NCBI RefSeq assembly: GCF_009866765.1
Contig: NZ_CP019431.1
Span: 6,158,001 to 6,222,000, forward strand
Reading direction: 5' to 3'
Origin: Pseudomonas sp. S35
GTDB taxonomy: Bacteria; Pseudomonadota; Gammaproteobacteria; Pseudomonadales; Pseudomonadaceae
Length of the DNA stretch: 64,000 bases
Shown here: piece by piece, positions 26,188 to 36,426 of the stretch
Layout: the number at the start of each line of letters is the position of its first letter
Position numbering within the stretch: position 1 is the first letter of the stretch
Made by a program: the position numbers and the translations under genes
The notes under the pieces: generated by a model
Told to the model about the DNA's origin: nothing
Databases searched by the model: none
The model's input: the letters and a program-made list of their open reading frames with translations, nothing else

Positions 26188-26778
26188 ATGATGCTTGGAC
26201 TCAATGACGCCCTCATCTTCATCATCCAGACGTTGGGCAGCCTGTACCTGCTGATCGTGCTGATGCGTTTTATCCTGCAACTGGTGCGGGCGAATTTCTA
26301 CAACCCACTGTGCCAATTCGTGGTGAAGGCCACCCAGCCGCTGCTCAAGCCACTGCGCCGGGTGATCCCGAGCATGTTCGGCCTGGACATGTCGTCACTG
26401 GTACTGGCACTGCTGCTGCAGATCCTGCTGTTCGCGGTGGTATTGATGCTCAGGGGCTACCTGCCCTACACCGTGCTGCTGTTGCCGTGGGCATTGATCG
26501 GGATTTTCTCGCTGTTTTTGAAGATCATCTTCTGGTCGATGATCATCAGCGTGATCCTGTCCTGGGTCGCGCCGGGCAGCCGCAGCCCAGGCGCCGAGTT
26601 GGTCTACCAGATCACCGAGCCGGTGCTGGCACCGTTCCGTCGCCTGATCCCCAACCTGGGGGGCCTGGATATCTCGCCAATCTTCGCGTTTATTGCGATC
26701 CAACTGATCCAAGGCTGGGGGATCCCGTACCTGGCTGACTTCGCGAACATGCCCAAGGAACTGTTCGGGCTGATCTGA
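26188..26778 (+). CDS. YggT family membrane protein
   Basis: 196 residues with two YggT repeats. Each holds a hydrophobic hairpin and the motif R-F-I-L-Q/ILSWVAPGS plus P-L-L-K-P-L-R-R-V-I-P or PVLAPFRRLIPNLGGLD. About four membrane spans. In bacteria YggT proteins have been linked to osmotic tolerance and to membrane organisation; the mechanism is unknown. It starts at ATG 26188 with GAAGGA just upstream. It is the last gene of the yggS-proC-yggT set, ended by a strong terminator. Confidence 0.9.
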   Translation: MMLGLNDALIFIIQTLGSLYLLIVLMRFILQLVRANFYNPLCQFVVKATQPLLKPLRRVIPSMFGLDMSSLVLALLLQILLFAVVLMLRGYLPYTVLLLPWALIGIFSLFLKIIFWSMIISVILSWVAPGSRSPGAELVYQITEPVLAPFRRLIPNLGGLDISPIFAFIAIQLIQGWGIPYLADFANMPKELFGLI

Positions 26779-26796
26779 TTCAAGCCTGGCTTTCAG

Positions 26797-26825
26797 GCAA
26801 AGGCCGGATAACCTCCGGCCTTTGC
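26797..26825 (+). terminator. Rho-independent-type hairpin after yggT
   Basis: Perfect 12-bp stem GCAAAGGCCGGA / TCCGGCCTTTGC with a 5-base loop, 18 bp after the yggT stop and before metX. The T-run is short, so efficiency is uncertain. Confidence 0.75.
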
Positions 26826-26883
26826 TTGCCGCTAGGTGCAGCGGTCTTTAGACTTACGCCTCATTTAAACGAGAGCAGGGTCG

Positions 26884-28023
26884 ATGCCAGCTGCCTTCCC
26901 CCCCGATTCTGTTGGACTGGTCGTGCCCCAAGTGGCGCACTTCAGCGAGCCGCTGGCCCTGGCCTGTGGCCGTTCGCTGCCAGCCTATGACCTGATTTAT
27001 GAAACCTACGGCCAATTGAACGCCACGGCGAGCAACGCCGTGCTGATCTGCCACGCCTTGTCCGGTCATCACCACGCCGCCGGTTTCCACAGTGCCGACG
27101 AGCGCAAGCCCGGCTGGTGGGACAGTTGCATCGGCCCTGGCAAGCCCATCGACACCAACCGGTTCTTTGTGGTCAGCCTCAACAACCTCGGCGGTTGCAA
27201 CGGCTCCACCGGCCCCAGCAGCCTCAACCCGGAAACCGGCAAGCCGTTCGGCGCCGACTTCCCGGTACTCACCGTGGAAGACTGGGTGCACAGCCAGGCG
27301 CGTCTCGCCGACCTGCTGGGCATCGGCCAATGGGCGGCCGTGATCGGCGGCAGCCTGGGCGGTATGCAGGCGCTGCAGTGGACCATCACGTACCCTGACC
27401 GCGTGCGCCATTGCCTGGCCATCGCCTCGGCCCCCAAGTTATCGGCGCAGAACATCGCCTTCAACGAAGTGGCGCGCCAGGCGATCCTCACCGACCCCGA
27501 GTTCCACGGCGGTTCGTTCCAGGAAGCGGGCGTAATCCCCAAGCGCGGCTTGATGCTGGCGCGGATGGTCGGGCATATCACCTACCTGTCCGACGACTCC
27601 ATGGGCGAGAAATTCGGTCGTGGCCTCAAGAGCGAAAAGCTCAACTACGACTTCCACAGCGTCGAGTTCCAGGTGGAAAGCTACCTGCGGTATCAGGGCG
27701 AGGAGTTCTCCGGGCGTTTCGACGCCAACACCTACCTGCTGATGACCAAGGCCCTGGACTACTTCGACCCGGCGGCCAACCACAACGACGACCTGGCCAA
27801 AACCTTCGAAGGGGCCACGGCCAAATTCTGCGTGATGTCGTTCACCACCGACTGGCGCTTTTCGCCGGCCCGCTCCCGCGAACTGGTGGATGCGCTGATG
27901 GCTGCGCGCAAAGACGTCTGCTACCTGGAGATCGATGCTCCGCAAGGCCACGACGCCTTCCTGATTCCGATCCCGCGCTACTTGCAGGCTTTCAGCAACT
28001 ACATGAACCGCATAATTTTGTGA
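26884..28023 (+). CDS. metX: Homoserine O-succinyltransferase (MetX fold)
   Basis: 379 residues, alpha/beta-hydrolase fold. The nucleophile Ser is in [15 protein letters not shown] (about residue 158), with [14 protein letters not shown] and [18 protein letters not shown] upstream, and the Asp/His pair in the C-terminal half ([19 protein letters not shown]). It activates homoserine for methionine synthesis. In Pseudomonas the acyl donor is succinyl-CoA; that choice is family knowledge, not read here. It forms an operon with metW 7 bp downstream. Confidence 0.95.
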   Translation: MPAAFPPDSVGLVVPQVAHFSEPLALACGRSLPAYDLIYETYGQLNATASNAVLICHALSGHHHAAGFHSADERKPGWWDSCIGPGKPIDTNRFFVVSLNNLGGCNGSTGPSSLNPETGKPFGADFPVLTVEDWVHSQARLADLLGIGQWAAVIGGSLGGMQALQWTITYPDRVRHCLAIASAPKLSAQNIAFNEVARQAILTDPEFHGGSFQEAGVIPKRGLMLARMVGHITYLSDDSMGEKFGRGLKSEKLNYDFHSVEFQVESYLRYQGEEFSGRFDANTYLLMTKALDYFDPAANHNDDLAKTFEGATAKFCVMSFTTDWRFSPARSRELVDALMAARKDVCYLEIDAPQGHDAFLIPIPRYLQAFSNYMNRIIL

Positions 28024-28030
28024 GAACGCC

Positions 28031-28651
28031 ATGAGAGCCGACCTGGACATCATCCAAGACTGGATCCCCGCCGGCAGCCGCGTGCTCGACCTGGGCTGCG
28101 GCGATGGCGAACTGCTGAGTTGGTTGCGCGACAACAAGCAAGTCACCGGCTATGGCCTGGAGAACGACCCGGACAACATCGCCCAGTGCGTGGCCAAGGG
28201 CATCAACGTGATCGAGCAGGACCTGGACAAGGGCCTGGGCAACTTTGCCAGCAACAGCTTCGACATCGTGGTGATGACCCAGGCCCTGCAAGCGGTGCAC
28301 TACCCGGACCGCATCCTCGACGAAATGCTGCGCGTGGGCCGCCAGTGCATCATCACCTTCCCCAATTTCGGACACTGGCGCTGCCGCTGGTACCTGGCTA
28401 CCAAGGGCCGGATGCCGGTCTCGGACTTCCTGCCGTACACCTGGTACAACACGCCGAATATCCACTTCTGCACCTTCGAAGACTTCGAAGCGCTGTGTGG
28501 CGAGCGTGAAGCCAAGGTGATCAACCGCCTTGCCGTCGATCAACAGCACCGCCACGGCTGGGCGAGTAAACTATGGCCCAACCTGTTGGGCGAAATCGGT
28601 ATTTACCGGGTCAGCAGTCCTGGCCTGACCGACCACAAAATTGCCGTCTAA
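28031..28651 (+). CDS. metW: MetW methyltransferase-like protein
   Basis: 206 residues. SAM-binding motif I in SRVLDLGCGDGELLSWL (about residues 18-34), then GYGLENDPDNIAQCV and QAVHYPDRILDEMLRVGR, the MetW pattern. It always accompanies metX in this group and is needed for full homoserine acyltransferase activity. It starts 7 bp after metX. Confidence 0.94.
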   Translation: MRADLDIIQDWIPAGSRVLDLGCGDGELLSWLRDNKQVTGYGLENDPDNIAQCVAKGINVIEQDLDKGLGNFASNSFDIVVMTQALQAVHYPDRILDEMLRVGRQCIITFPNFGHWRCRWYLATKGRMPVSDFLPYTWYNTPNIHFCTFEDFEALCGEREAKVINRLAVDQQHRHGWASKLWPNLLGEIGIYRVSSPGLTDHKIAV

Positions 28652-28672
28652 TCATTTTCAAGAGGGACGCTC

Positions 28673-29107
28673 ATGAGTCGCTTGGCTATTTTTCTACTGA
28701 CTGCGTGCCTGGGTGCCAACGCCTTGGCTGCGGACGCTATCGACAGTAAACGCCAGAAAGAATTTGGCGATATCACCGTGCACTACAACACCTTCACCTC
28801 CAGCTTCCTGCAGCCCGAAACGGCCCAGGCCGTTGGCGTGGTGCGCAGCAAGAACAAGGGTTTGATCAATGTGTCCGTGGTCAAGGGCGTGACCCCTGTG
28901 GCGGCCCAAGTGACCGGCACCATCAAGGACCTGAGCGGCAAGAGCGAGATCCTGACGTTCAAGCAGATCACCGAAAAAGGTGCGATCTATTACCTCGCGC
29001 CGTACAACGTGCCGCAGCAGGAAGTGCGCGTGTTCACTATCAACGTTGAAACCGGCGGCAAGGCCCATGGCTTCCAATTCAACCAGGAACTGTTTCCGGC
29101 GGAATGA
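28673..29107 (+). CDS. DUF4426 secreted protein
   Basis: 144 residues. Signal peptide [20 protein letters not shown], then a small beta-rich domain: [38 protein letters not shown] and a C-terminal [16 protein letters not shown]. This is the DUF4426 family found between metW and rdgB in gamma-proteobacteria. Function unknown; probably periplasmic. Its stop overlaps the rdgB start region. Confidence 0.88.
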   Translation: MSRLAIFLLTACLGANALAADAIDSKRQKEFGDITVHYNTFTSSFLQPETAQAVGVVRSKNKGLINVSVVKGVTPVAAQVTGTIKDLSGKSEILTFKQITEKGAIYYLAPYNVPQQEVRVFTINVETGGKAHGFQFNQELFPAE

Positions 29108-29700
29108 TGAACCTTACTCAACTCGTACTGGCCAGCCATAACGCCGGCAAACTCAAAGAACTCCAGGCCATGCTCGGCGAATCCGTGCAACTGCGCTCGA
29201 TCGGCGAGTTCAGCCAGGTGGAGCCGGAAGAGACCGGCCTGTCATTCGTCGAGAACGCCATCCTCAAGGCCCGCAATGCCTCACGCATTTGCGGCCTGCC
29301 GGCGCTGGCGGATGATTCGGGCCTCGCGGTGGATATCCTCGGCGGCGCCCCCGGTATTTATTCGGCGCGTTATGCCGACGGCAAAGGCGACGCAGCCAAC
29401 AACGCCAAGCTGCTGGACGCGCTCAAGGACGTGCCGGACGCGATGCGCGGCGCGCAGTTCGTCTGCGTGCTGGCCCTGGTGCGGCACGCCGACGACCCGT
29501 TGCCGATCCTTTGCGAAGGCCTGTGGCACGGGCGCATCCTGCATGCGGCCAGCGGTGAGCAGGGTTTTGGCTATGACCCTCTGTTCTGGGTGCCGGAGCG
29601 TAATGTCTCCAGCGCCGAGCTGAGCCCGGCCGACAAGAACCAGATCAGCCACCGCGCCCGCGCAATGGATTTGCTACGCCAACGCCTGAGCCTGAAATGA
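29104..29700 (+). CDS. rdgB: RdgB/HAM1 non-canonical purine NTP pyrophosphatase
   Basis: 198 residues. Opening motif [18 protein letters not shown], then [43 protein letters not shown] (catalytic Asp region) and C-terminal [10 protein letters not shown] plus ISHRARAM. It hydrolyses dITP, XTP and ITP to protect the nucleotide pool. Two adjacent ATGs (29104 and 29107) are possible starts. The gene overlaps both DUF4426 and hemW by a few bases. Confidence 0.96.
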   Translation: MMNLTQLVLASHNAGKLKELQAMLGESVQLRSIGEFSQVEPEETGLSFVENAILKARNASRICGLPALADDSGLAVDILGGAPGIYSARYADGKGDAANNAKLLDALKDVPDAMRGAQFVCVLALVRHADDPLPILCEGLWHGRILHAASGEQGFGYDPLFWVPERNVSSAELSPADKNQISHRARAMDLLRQRLSLK

Positions 29701-30899
29701 CCCACGACACCCCGGCGCTGCCGCTGATCCACGGCGGCGCGCAAACAACTCGGGGGGCCTTGCCGGTACTGCCGCCCCTGGCGCTGTATATCCACATCCC
29801 GTGGTGCGTGCGCAAATGCCCTTACTGCGACTTCAACTCCCACGCCGCAAGCAAAGTGCTGCCGGAAGAAGAGTACGTGGACGCACTGTTGGCCGACCTC
29901 GATCAGGACCTGCACGCCGTTTACGGCCGGGAACTGAGTTCGATCTTCTTCGGTGGCGGTACGCCGAGCCTGTTCAGTGCAGCCGCGCTAGGGCGCCTGC
30001 TCAAAGGCGTGCAGGCGCGCATCCCGTTTGCCGGCGATATCGAGATCACCCTGGAAGCCAACCCCGGCACGTTCGAACAAGAGAAGTTCGTGGCGTATCG
30101 CAAGCTGGGGATCAACCGCCTGTCCATCGGCATACAGAGCTTCCAGCAGGAAAAACTCCAGGCCCTGGGCCGTATCCACAATGGCGACGAAGCGGTACGC
30201 GCTGCCGGCATGGCGCGCCAGGCCGGGTTCGATAACTTCAACCTGGACCTGATGCACGGCTTGCCCGATCAGTCCCTGGACGACGCCCTCGGCGACCTGC
30301 GCCAGGCCATCGCGCTCAAACCCACGCATTTATCCTGGTACCAACTGACCCTGGAACCCAACACGGTGTTCTGGAACCAGCCGCCCGCGCTGCCGGAAGA
30401 CGACACCCTGTGGGACATCCAGGAAGCCGGTCAGGCGCTGCTGGCCGAGCACGGTTACGCACAATATGAAGTGTCGGCCTACGCCCAACCGGGCCGCCCG
30501 GCGCGACATAACCTGAATTACTGGAGCTTCGGCGACTTTATTGGCATCGGCGCCGGCGCCCACGGCAAGCTCAGCCACCCGGACGGCCGTATCGTGCGCA
30601 CCTGGAAAACCCGTGCACCGAAGGACTACCTCAACCCCGCCAAGAGCTTCCAGGCCGGGGCGAAGGAACTGACCAACGACGAGTTGCCCTTCGAATTCCT
30701 GATGAACGCCCTGCGCCTTACCGATGGCGTCGATGCCAAGCTTTACGCCGAACGTACCGGCCTGGACCTGGCGAGCCTCGATGAGGCGCGGCGCGAGGCA
30801 GAACAAAGTGGCTTAATGCAGGTCGAACCGTCACGCCTGGCGGCGACCGACCGCGGGCAACTCTTTCTCAATGACCTGTTGCAGAAGTTTTTGAGCTGA
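29697..30899 (+). CDS. hemW: HemW-type radical SAM protein
   Basis: 400 residues. The radical SAM cluster motif is [14 protein letters not shown] (C-x3-C-x2-C, about residues 36-43), preceded by ALYIHIPWC and followed by [12 protein letters not shown]. It resembles coproporphyrinogen dehydrogenase HemN but lacks its N-terminal extension, which marks HemW, a heme-binding or heme-delivery protein. The first 25 residues before the core are poorly conserved. Its ATG overlaps the rdgB stop by 4 bp. Confidence 0.93.
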   Translation: MTHDTPALPLIHGGAQTTRGALPVLPPLALYIHIPWCVRKCPYCDFNSHAASKVLPEEEYVDALLADLDQDLHAVYGRELSSIFFGGGTPSLFSAAALGRLLKGVQARIPFAGDIEITLEANPGTFEQEKFVAYRKLGINRLSIGIQSFQQEKLQALGRIHNGDEAVRAAGMARQAGFDNFNLDLMHGLPDQSLDDALGDLRQAIALKPTHLSWYQLTLEPNTVFWNQPPALPEDDTLWDIQEAGQALLAEHGYAQYEVSAYAQPGRPARHNLNYWSFGDFIGIGAGAHGKLSHPDGRIVRTWKTRAPKDYLNPAKSFQAGAKELTNDELPFEFLMNALRLTDGVDAKLYAERTGLDLASLDEARREAEQSGLMQVEPSRLAATDRGQLFLNDLLQKFLS

Positions 30900-30916
30900 C
30901 GCTCTAAGGAAGTCAC

Positions 30917-31240
30917 ATGGATTTGGTACTCGACCTGCTCGCCACCGTATCCCGCTGGAGCCGCAGCAACCTGTCGGAAATCTCCCTGGCCCTCGTGGGC
31001 TGTTTGCTGGTGCTGTTCGGCGCCGACATCAAGGGCTGGGTCGAAGCGCGCCTGGGCAGCGTCGCTGGCGCGTTGCGCGTACCACTGATGGCATTGGTGT
31101 GCATGTTCGGCAGCGGCGCCGCGCTGATCTACGCCACGCCGTGGATTGTGCGGGGGTTGAGCCAGTTCAATAACTACAGCCTGGCGCCGGTGTTGGTGGT
31201 GGTGCTGGTGTTGATTGGCGTCGTCGCGGACCGCCGCTGA
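30917..31240 (+). CDS. DUF3392 small membrane protein
   Basis: 107 residues with about three hydrophobic helices (SEISLALVGCLLVLFGAD, VPLMALVCMFGSGAALIY, YSLAPVLVVVLVLIGVVA). I recognise it as the DUF3392 family, found next to hemW in Pseudomonas. Function unknown. It ends the metX-to-hemW gene series; a REP element separates it from the convergent trmB. Confidence 0.8.
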   Translation: MDLVLDLLATVSRWSRSNLSEISLALVGCLLVLFGADIKGWVEARLGSVAGALRVPLMALVCMFGSGAALIYATPWIVRGLSQFNNYSLAPVLVVVLVLIGVVADRR

Positions 31241-31263
31241 CCTCAAATCCAACACAAAACAAC

Positions 31264-31292
31264 TGTGGGAGGGGGCAAGCCCCCTCCCACAT
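31264..31292. repeat. REP element between convergent DUF3392 gene and trmB
   Basis: TGTGGGAGGGGGCAAGCC followed by CCCTCCCACAT, palindromic. Probably folds as a bidirectional terminator. Confidence 0.85.
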
Positions 31293-31321
31293 TTTTGACC
31301 GCATTCCAGGTTACTGGGGTG

Positions 31322-32050
31322 TCAGTCGACTTTCTCGAACTTCAAATCCCACACCCCATGCCCCAACCGCTCACCGCGACGTTCGAACTTGGTGATCGGC
31401 CGCTCAGCCGGGCGTGGCACGCATTTGCCGTCTTGCGCCAGGTTGCGGTAGCCAGGGGCAACATCCATCACTTCCAGCATGTACTCGGCATACGGTTCCC
31501 AATCGGTAGCCATGTGCAGGATGCCGCCGACTTTCAGCTTGCTGCGTACCAGTTCTGCAAAGGAAGCCTGGACGATGCGGCGCTTGTGATGACGGGATTT
31601 GTGCCACGGGTCCGGGAAGAACAGCATCAGGCGGTCGAGGCTGTTGTCGGCGATGCAGCGGTTGAGCACTTCAATCGCGTCGCAGTCGTAGACCCGCAAG
31701 TTGCTCAGGCCTTGGGTCAGCACGCCGTTAAGCAGTGCGCCGACACCTGGGCGGTGCACTTCCACACCGATGAAGTCCTGGTCCGGCGCGGCGGCGGCCA
31801 TTTCCAGCAGGGAGTGGCCCATGCCGAAACCGATCTCCAGGGAGCGCGGAGCCGAACGGCCGAACACTTGGTCGTAATCCACCGGCGCGTCGGCCAGGGG
31901 CAATACGAACAGCGGCGTGCCTTGCTCCAGGCCCTTTTGCTGGCCTTCGGTCATGCGGCCGGCGCGCATCACAAAACTCTTGATGCGGCGGTGCTTGGAC
32001 TCGTCGCCTGCTTCTTCCACGGTGTTCGGCGTTTCGTTTGATTCAGTCAT
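31322..32050 (-). CDS. trmB: tRNA (guanine-N7-)-methyltransferase
   Basis: 242 residues. [16 protein letters not shown]-terminal motif, SAM site in [15 protein letters not shown] (about residues 72-86), [17 protein letters not shown], and the signature [18 protein letters not shown]. It makes m7G46 in tRNA. I start at ATG 32050; the preceding codon in the open frame is TTG. It is followed on the same strand by the end of thiG upstream, 9 bp away, suggesting cotranscription from thiS-thiG. Confidence 0.95.
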   Translation of the reverse strand: MTESNETPNTVEEAGDESKHRRIKSFVMRAGRMTEGQQKGLEQGTPLFVLPLADAPVDYDQVFGRSAPRSLEIGFGMGHSLLEMAAAAPDQDFIGVEVHRPGVGALLNGVLTQGLSNLRVYDCDAIEVLNRCIADNSLDRLMLFFPDPWHKSRHHKRRIVQASFAELVRSKLKVGGILHMATDWEPYAEYMLEVMDVAPGYRNLAQDGKCVPRPAERPITKFERRGERLGHGVWDLKFEKVD

Positions 32051-32059
32051 CAATGGCTC

Positions 32060-32854
32060 TTACTTGATCAGACCATCCAGCGGCGAAGAGGCGCTGGCGT
32101 AGAGTTTTTTCGGCATGCGCCCGGCGAGGTAAGCCAGGCGGCCTGCGACAATGGCGTGTTGCATGGCTTCGGCCATCATGATTGGCTGCTGGGCATGGGC
32201 GATGGCCGAGTTCATCAGCACCGCGTCGCAGCCCAGTTCCATGGCGATGGTGGCGTCGGAGGCGGTGCCTACGCCGGCATCCACCAGCACCGGGATCTTG
32301 GCTTCTTCAAGGATGATCTGCAGGTTATACGGATTGCAGATACCCAGGCCGGAACCGATCAGGCCGGCCAGCGGCATCACTGCGATGCAGCCGATCTCCG
32401 CCAATTGACGGGCGATGATCGGGTCATCACTGGTGTAGACCATCACGTCGAAGCCTTCCTTGACCAGCGTTTCGGCGGCCTTGAGGGTTTCGATTACATT
32501 GGGAAACAGGGTTTTCTGGTCGGCCAGCACTTCCAGCTTCACCAGGTTGTGGCCGTCGAGCAGCTCACGGGCCAGGCGGCATGTGCGCACGGCTTCGATG
32601 GCGTCGTAGCAACCGGCGGTGTTCGGCAAAAAGGTGTAGCGATCCGGCGACAGCACTTCGAGCAGGTTCGGCTCGCCCTCGATCTGGCCGAGGTTGGTGC
32701 GGCGCACGGCGAAGGTCACGATCTCGGCACCCGAGGCTTCGATGGCCAGGCGGGTTTCTTCCATGTCGCGGTATTTGCCGGTGCCGACCAGCAGGCGGGA
32801 CTGGTAGGTACGACCGGCCAGGACGAAGGGCTTGTCGCTACGAACGATGCTCAT
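32060..32854 (-). CDS. thiG: Thiazole synthase
   Basis: 264 residues. It opens with [20 protein letters not shown], has the Schiff-base lysine region [16 protein letters not shown], then [29 protein letters not shown] and [20 protein letters not shown], all ThiG landmarks. It builds the thiazole phosphate of thiamine from DXP, dehydroglycine and ThiS thiocarboxylate. It lies 48 bp after thiS on the same strand. Confidence 0.97.
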   Translation of the reverse strand: MSIVRSDKPFVLAGRTYQSRLLVGTGKYRDMEETRLAIEASGAEIVTFAVRRTNLGQIEGEPNLLEVLSPDRYTFLPNTAGCYDAIEAVRTCRLARELLDGHNLVKLEVLADQKTLFPNVIETLKAAETLVKEGFDVMVYTSDDPIIARQLAEIGCIAVMPLAGLIGSGLGICNPYNLQIILEEAKIPVLVDAGVGTASDATIAMELGCDAVLMNSAIAHAQQPIMMAEAMQHAIVAGRLAYLAGRMPKKLYASASSPLDGLIK

Positions 32855-32902
32855 GGGAAATCCTCGAAATGGGGTGAGGTTCTGCAGAATTCGGGCAGGC
32901 GA

Positions 32903-33103
32903 CTAGCCGCCGCCGATGGCGTGGACCACTTCGACCTGATCACCTTCGGTCAGCGCAGTCTCGGTGTGCAGGCTACGCGGGACGATATCCAGGTTGAGCT
33001 CCACTGCGACGCGACGCCCGGTCAAGTCCAGGCGGGTCAGCAGGGCCGCAACGGTTTCACCGTCGGGCAGTTCAAAGGATTCGCCGTTCAACAGAATGCG
33101 CAT
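32903..33103 (-). CDS. thiS: Sulfur carrier protein ThiS
   Basis: 66 residues, ubiquitin-like fold, ending in the required C-terminal Gly-Gly (VVHAIGGG). MRILLNGESFELPDG begins the chain and RVAVELNLDIVPRS is a family landmark. ThiF adenylates the terminal Gly so it can carry sulfur to ThiG. I start at MRILLNG (33103) rather than the 5-residue-longer frame. Confidence 0.95.
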   Translation of the reverse strand: MRILLNGESFELPDGETVAALLTRLDLTGRRVAVELNLDIVPRSLHTETALTEGDQVEVVHAIGGG

Positions 33104-33174
33104 GCCGCGGGCCGCCATTGTTTTTAGGGGCCAGCATTCTAGCTTGATTGGTGTTGCCGGCCCAAGTCCCTTGG

Positions 33175-33552
33175 TCAGACGACCTGCAGGCGCCAGGCAA
33201 ACAGGCCGAGGAAGAACCAGCCGAGCAGGAACGCCAAGCCGCCGAACGGTGTGATGATGCCAAGTTTGCTGATACCGGTCATGGTCAGCACATACAGGCT
33301 GCCGGAGAACAACAGGATACCGACGACAAACGAGATGCCGGCCCAGGTCACCAGGCGGCCGGGAAGATGGGCCGCCAGCAAGGCCACGCCGAACAGCGCC
33401 AGGGTGTGCACCAATTGGTAGGTCACGCCGGTGTGGAAAATTGCCAGGTATTCGGCGCTCAGGCGGTTTTTCAGGCCATGGGCGGCGAAGGCGCCGAGGG
33501 CGACACCGGTGAAGCCGAAAAACGCGGCCAGCATCAGAAAGCTACGCAGCAT
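33175..33552 (-). CDS. DUF423 membrane protein (YgdD-like)
   Basis: 125 residues with four hydrophobic helices. Starts MLRSFLMLAAFFGFTGVALG, followed by AFAAHGLK, the DUF423 signature (G-A-F-x-A-H-x-L-K). Later LFSGSLYVLTMTG and TPFGGLAFLLGWFFLGL. A small inner-membrane protein of unknown function, divergent from mtgA. Confidence 0.9.
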   Translation of the reverse strand: MLRSFLMLAAFFGFTGVALGAFAAHGLKNRLSAEYLAIFHTGVTYQLVHTLALFGVALLAAHLPGRLVTWAGISFVVGILLFSGSLYVLTMTGISKLGIITPFGGLAFLLGWFFLGLFAWRLQVV

Positions 33553-33626
33553 GGGGAACTCCAGTCAGACTCATCGGGCAGGGTCTGTATAATGGCCCGC
33601 TCAACGGGTTCGGCCAAGCCATCTCT

Positions 33627-34349
33627 ATGCTGCGTCTCCTCTTCAGTCGTGTTCTCAAAATCGTCAAATGGTTTGCCATCGGCAGTGTGCTGCTGGTGCT
33701 GCTGTTGCGTGTCGTCCCGCCGCCGTTCACTGCGCTGATGGTGGAGCGCAAGATCGAATCCTGGTTCGACGGCGAACCCATTGACCTGCAACGCACCTGG
33801 GTGCCGTGGGACGAGATCTCCAACGACCTCAAAGTGGCGGTGATGGCCGGTGAAGACCAGCGCTTCCCGCAGCATTGGGGCTTTGATTTTGGCGCGATCC
33901 AGGCGGCGATCCTGCACAACGAACGCGGTGGTTCGATTCGCGGTGCCAGTACGTTGAGCCAACAAGTGTCGAAAAACCTGTTCCTGTGGGCCGGCCGCAG
34001 CTACCTGCGCAAGGGCCTGGAGGCGTGGTTTACCGGTTTGATCGAGATACTCTGGCCCAAGCAGCGAATTCTTGAGGTGTACCTCAACAGCGTGGAATGG
34101 GATGAAGGCGTGTTTGGCGCGGAGGCTGCGGCGCGGCATCACTTTGGGGTGAGTGCCAAGGGGCTTTCGCGGCAACAGGCCAGTTATCTGGCGGCGGTGT
34201 TGCCCAACCCACGAGTGTGGAGTGCGAGCCATCCGACCGCGTATGTGGCAAGGCGCGCGGCGTGGATTCGGCAGCAGATGAATCAGTTGGGTGGGGATGG
34301 TTATCTTGTGGAACTGAATAACTCCCGCAAAGCGCCCTGGTCTGACTGA
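33627..34349 (+). CDS. mtgA: Monofunctional biosynthetic peptidoglycan transglycosylase
   Basis: 240 residues, usual MtgA length. One N-terminal membrane anchor (KIVKWFAIGSVLLVLLLRVV), then the GT51 domain: VMAGEDQRFPQHWGFDF (catalytic Glu), GGSIRGASTLSQQVSKNLFL, KQRILEVYLNSVEWDEGVFG and AAARHHFGVSAKGLS. It polymerises lipid II without a transpeptidase domain. The gene runs toward rpoH and ends at a REP element. Confidence 0.95.
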   Translation: MLRLLFSRVLKIVKWFAIGSVLLVLLLRVVPPPFTALMVERKIESWFDGEPIDLQRTWVPWDEISNDLKVAVMAGEDQRFPQHWGFDFGAIQAAILHNERGGSIRGASTLSQQVSKNLFLWAGRSYLRKGLEAWFTGLIEILWPKQRILEVYLNSVEWDEGVFGAEAAARHHFGVSAKGLSRQQASYLAAVLPNPRVWSASHPTAYVARRAAWIRQQMNQLGGDGYLVELNNSRKAPWSD

Positions 34350-34364
34350 CACTACACAAAACAA

Positions 34365-34394
34365 ATGTGGGAGGGGGCTTGCCCCCTCCCACAT
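34365..34394. repeat. REP element between convergent mtgA and rpoH
   Basis: AATGTGGGAGGGGGCTTGCC then CCCTCCCACATTTTT: a palindrome followed by a T-run, well placed to terminate mtgA and, on the other strand, rpoH. Confidence 0.85.
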
Positions 34395-34419
34395 TTTTGA
34401 CCCGGTGTTGCCAGCCGGA

Positions 34420-35274
34420 TCAGGCCGCGATCGACAACTTCAGCTTGTTCATCGCGCTTTTCTCAAGCTGACGAATCCGCTCGGCCGACACGTTGTACTT
34501 CTGTGCCAGGTCATGCAGCGTGGCTTTTTCTTCCGCCAGCCAGCGCTGGTAGAGGATGTCACGGCTGCGGTCGTCCAGCACTTCCAGCGCTTCGTGCAGG
34601 TTGTGGTTGGAGTTGTCACTCCAGTCGGCGTCTTCCAGTTGACGCGCCGGGTCGTACCGGTGGTCTTCCAGGTAGTTGGCCGGCGATTGGAAGGCGCTGT
34701 CGTCATCTGCCTCAGCAGCCGGGTCGAAGGCCATGTCATGGCCAGTCAGGCGGCTTTCCATCTCGCGCACTTCGCGGGGCTCCACGCCGAGGCTTTCGGC
34801 CACGCGGTGGACTTCCTCGTTGTTCAGCCACGCCAGGCGTTTCTTCTGGCTGCGCAGGTTGAAGAACAGTTTGCGCTGGGCCTTGGTGGTCGCGACTTTC
34901 ACGATGCGCCAGTTGCGCAGGATGAACTCGTGAATCTCCGCCTTGATCCAGTGCACGGCAAACGACACCAGGCGCACGCCCATTTCAGGGTTGAAGCGCT
35001 TTACAGCCTTCATCAGGCCAACGTTGCCTTCCTGGATCAGATCAGCCTGGGCCAGGCCGTAGCCACTGTAGCTACGGGCGATATGTACGACAAAACGCAG
35101 GTGGGCGAGCACCATCTGCCGAGCCGCCCCCAAATCCTGCTCATAGTAGAGACTCTCGGCCAGTTCACGCTCCTGCTCGGGCGTCAGCAATGGAATGCTG
35201 TTGACCGTGTGCACATAGGCTTCCAGGTTCGCACCCGGGACCAGAGCATAAGCAGGTTGCAAAGAAGTGGTCAT
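34420..35274 (-). CDS. rpoH: RNA polymerase sigma-32 (heat-shock sigma factor)
   Basis: 284 residues. Region 2 reads [39 protein letters not shown]... (key parts [17 protein letters not shown] and [17 protein letters not shown]). The RpoH box QRKLFFNLR and region 4 ([20 protein letters not shown]) confirm sigma-32. The start is ATG 35274 ([14 protein letters not shown]). Expression in the family is controlled by mRNA structure around the start and by proteolysis; I did not resolve a specific thermosensor here. ftsX-ftsE-ftsY lie upstream on the same strand. Confidence 0.97.
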   Translation of the reverse strand: MTTSLQPAYALVPGANLEAYVHTVNSIPLLTPEQERELAESLYYEQDLGAARQMVLAHLRFVVHIARSYSGYGLAQADLIQEGNVGLMKAVKRFNPEMGVRLVSFAVHWIKAEIHEFILRNWRIVKVATTKAQRKLFFNLRSQKKRLAWLNNEEVHRVAESLGVEPREVREMESRLTGHDMAFDPAAEADDDSAFQSPANYLEDHRYDPARQLEDADWSDNSNHNLHEALEVLDDRSRDILYQRWLAEEKATLHDLAQKYNVSAERIRQLEKSAMNKLKLSIAA

Positions 35275-35403
35275 ACGAAAAAACCTCCGACTCACATAAC
35301 TCGTGCAGTTCAGCACTGCGAAAATTGACCGGGAACCACAGGACAAGTTCCCTAAACCACTGATACGGTCAATACAAACGAAACCACATTAATCTGACAT
35401 TAA

Positions 35404-36426
35404 CTACTTTGGTGCCAGCTCACGTAAATGCCGTGCGACCGCAATCCAGGCACCGATATACCCCAACAAGACCGCGCCAAGCAAGAGACTCAGACCATCG
35501 GCGACCGGCACGCCAGCCAGGGAGAAATCGCTGCCATACAACCCGGCAAGCCCGATGACCGCGTCGTTCAGCCAATCCAGGCCAAACGCCAGCACGCCCC
35601 AGGACAAAATCCCCGCACCCAAGCCATAAAGCGCGCCCATGTACAGAAAAGGCCGACGCACATAGCTGTCCGTGCCGCCGACCAGTTTAATCACTTCTAT
35701 CTCGGTGCGACGGTTTTCAATATGAAGACGAATGGTATTACCTATCACCAAAAGTAATGCAGACACCAACAGCACCGTCAGGCCGAACACAAAGCGGTCG
35801 CCCAGCTTGAGGATGGCGGCCAAGCGCTCAACCCAGACTAGATCAAGTTGCGCCTGCTGCACCTTGGGCATCTCTGCGAGTTTTTGTCGCAGGGCCTCAA
35901 GCGCGGCCTTGTCGACTTCGTTCGGCGTCACCAGCACCACGCCTGGCAACGGGTTCTGCGGCAGCTCCTTGAGCGCCTCGCCCAGGCCGGACTGTTGCTG
36001 GAACTCCTCAAGCGCCTGATCGCGGCTGACGTACTCCGCATCCGCCACGCCAGGGATGTTCTTGATGTCGTCACGCAGCGCTTCGCCTTCTTGGGTGCTG
36101 GCATCCAGGTTCAGGTACAGCGAGATCTGCGCCGCGCGCTGCCAGGAACCGCCAAGGCGTTCCACATTATTAAGCAGCAGCGACAAACCCATCGGCAGGC
36201 TCAAGGCCACGGCCATCACCAGGCAGGTGAAAAAGCTGCCGATTGGCTGTTTGCCCAAGCGGCGCAGGCTGTCCAGCAGGCTGGCGCGATGACTTTCGAT
36301 CCAGGCGCGCAGCAAGGTGCTGAAGTCGGGGCCGTCGTCATCGTCGTGTTTTTTCTTTTTCGGTTGCGGGTCGGCCGGTTTCGGCGCCACGCGTTCAGAA
36401 ACTTTAGGGCTGCGTGTGGCACTCAT
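35404..36426 (-). CDS. ftsX: FtsX, permease-like cell-division protein
   Basis: 340 residues. A charged cytoplasmic N-terminal tail (residues 1-40, KPADPQPKKKKHDDDDG) precedes the first membrane span near 65-85 (TCLVMAVALSLPMGLSLLL), a periplasmic domain and three further spans in the C-terminal half. With FtsE it forms an ABC-like complex that activates septal peptidoglycan hydrolases. The ATG overlaps the ftsE stop by 4 bp. Confidence 0.95.
   Translation of the reverse strand: MSATRSPKVSERVAPKPADPQPKKKKHDDDDGPDFSTLLRAWIESHRASLLDSLRRLGKQPIGSFFTCLVMAVALSLPMGLSLLLNNVERLGGSWQRAAQISLYLNLDASTQEGEALRDDIKNIPGVADAEYVSRDQALEEFQQQSGLGEALKELPQNPLPGVVLVTPNEVDKAALEALRQKLAEMPKVQQAQLDLVWVERLAAILKLGDRFVFGLTVLLVSALLLVIGNTIRLHIENRRTEIEVIKLVGGTDSYVRRPFLYMGALYGLGAGILSWGVLAFGLDWLNDAVIGLAGLYGSDFSLAGVPVADGLSLLLGAVLLGYIGAWIAVARHLRELAPK

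Noticed and set aside
33104..33174. TPP riboswitch upstream of thiS
   Set aside because: The gap is only 71 bp and contains none of the conserved TPP-box sequence (for example CTGAGA).
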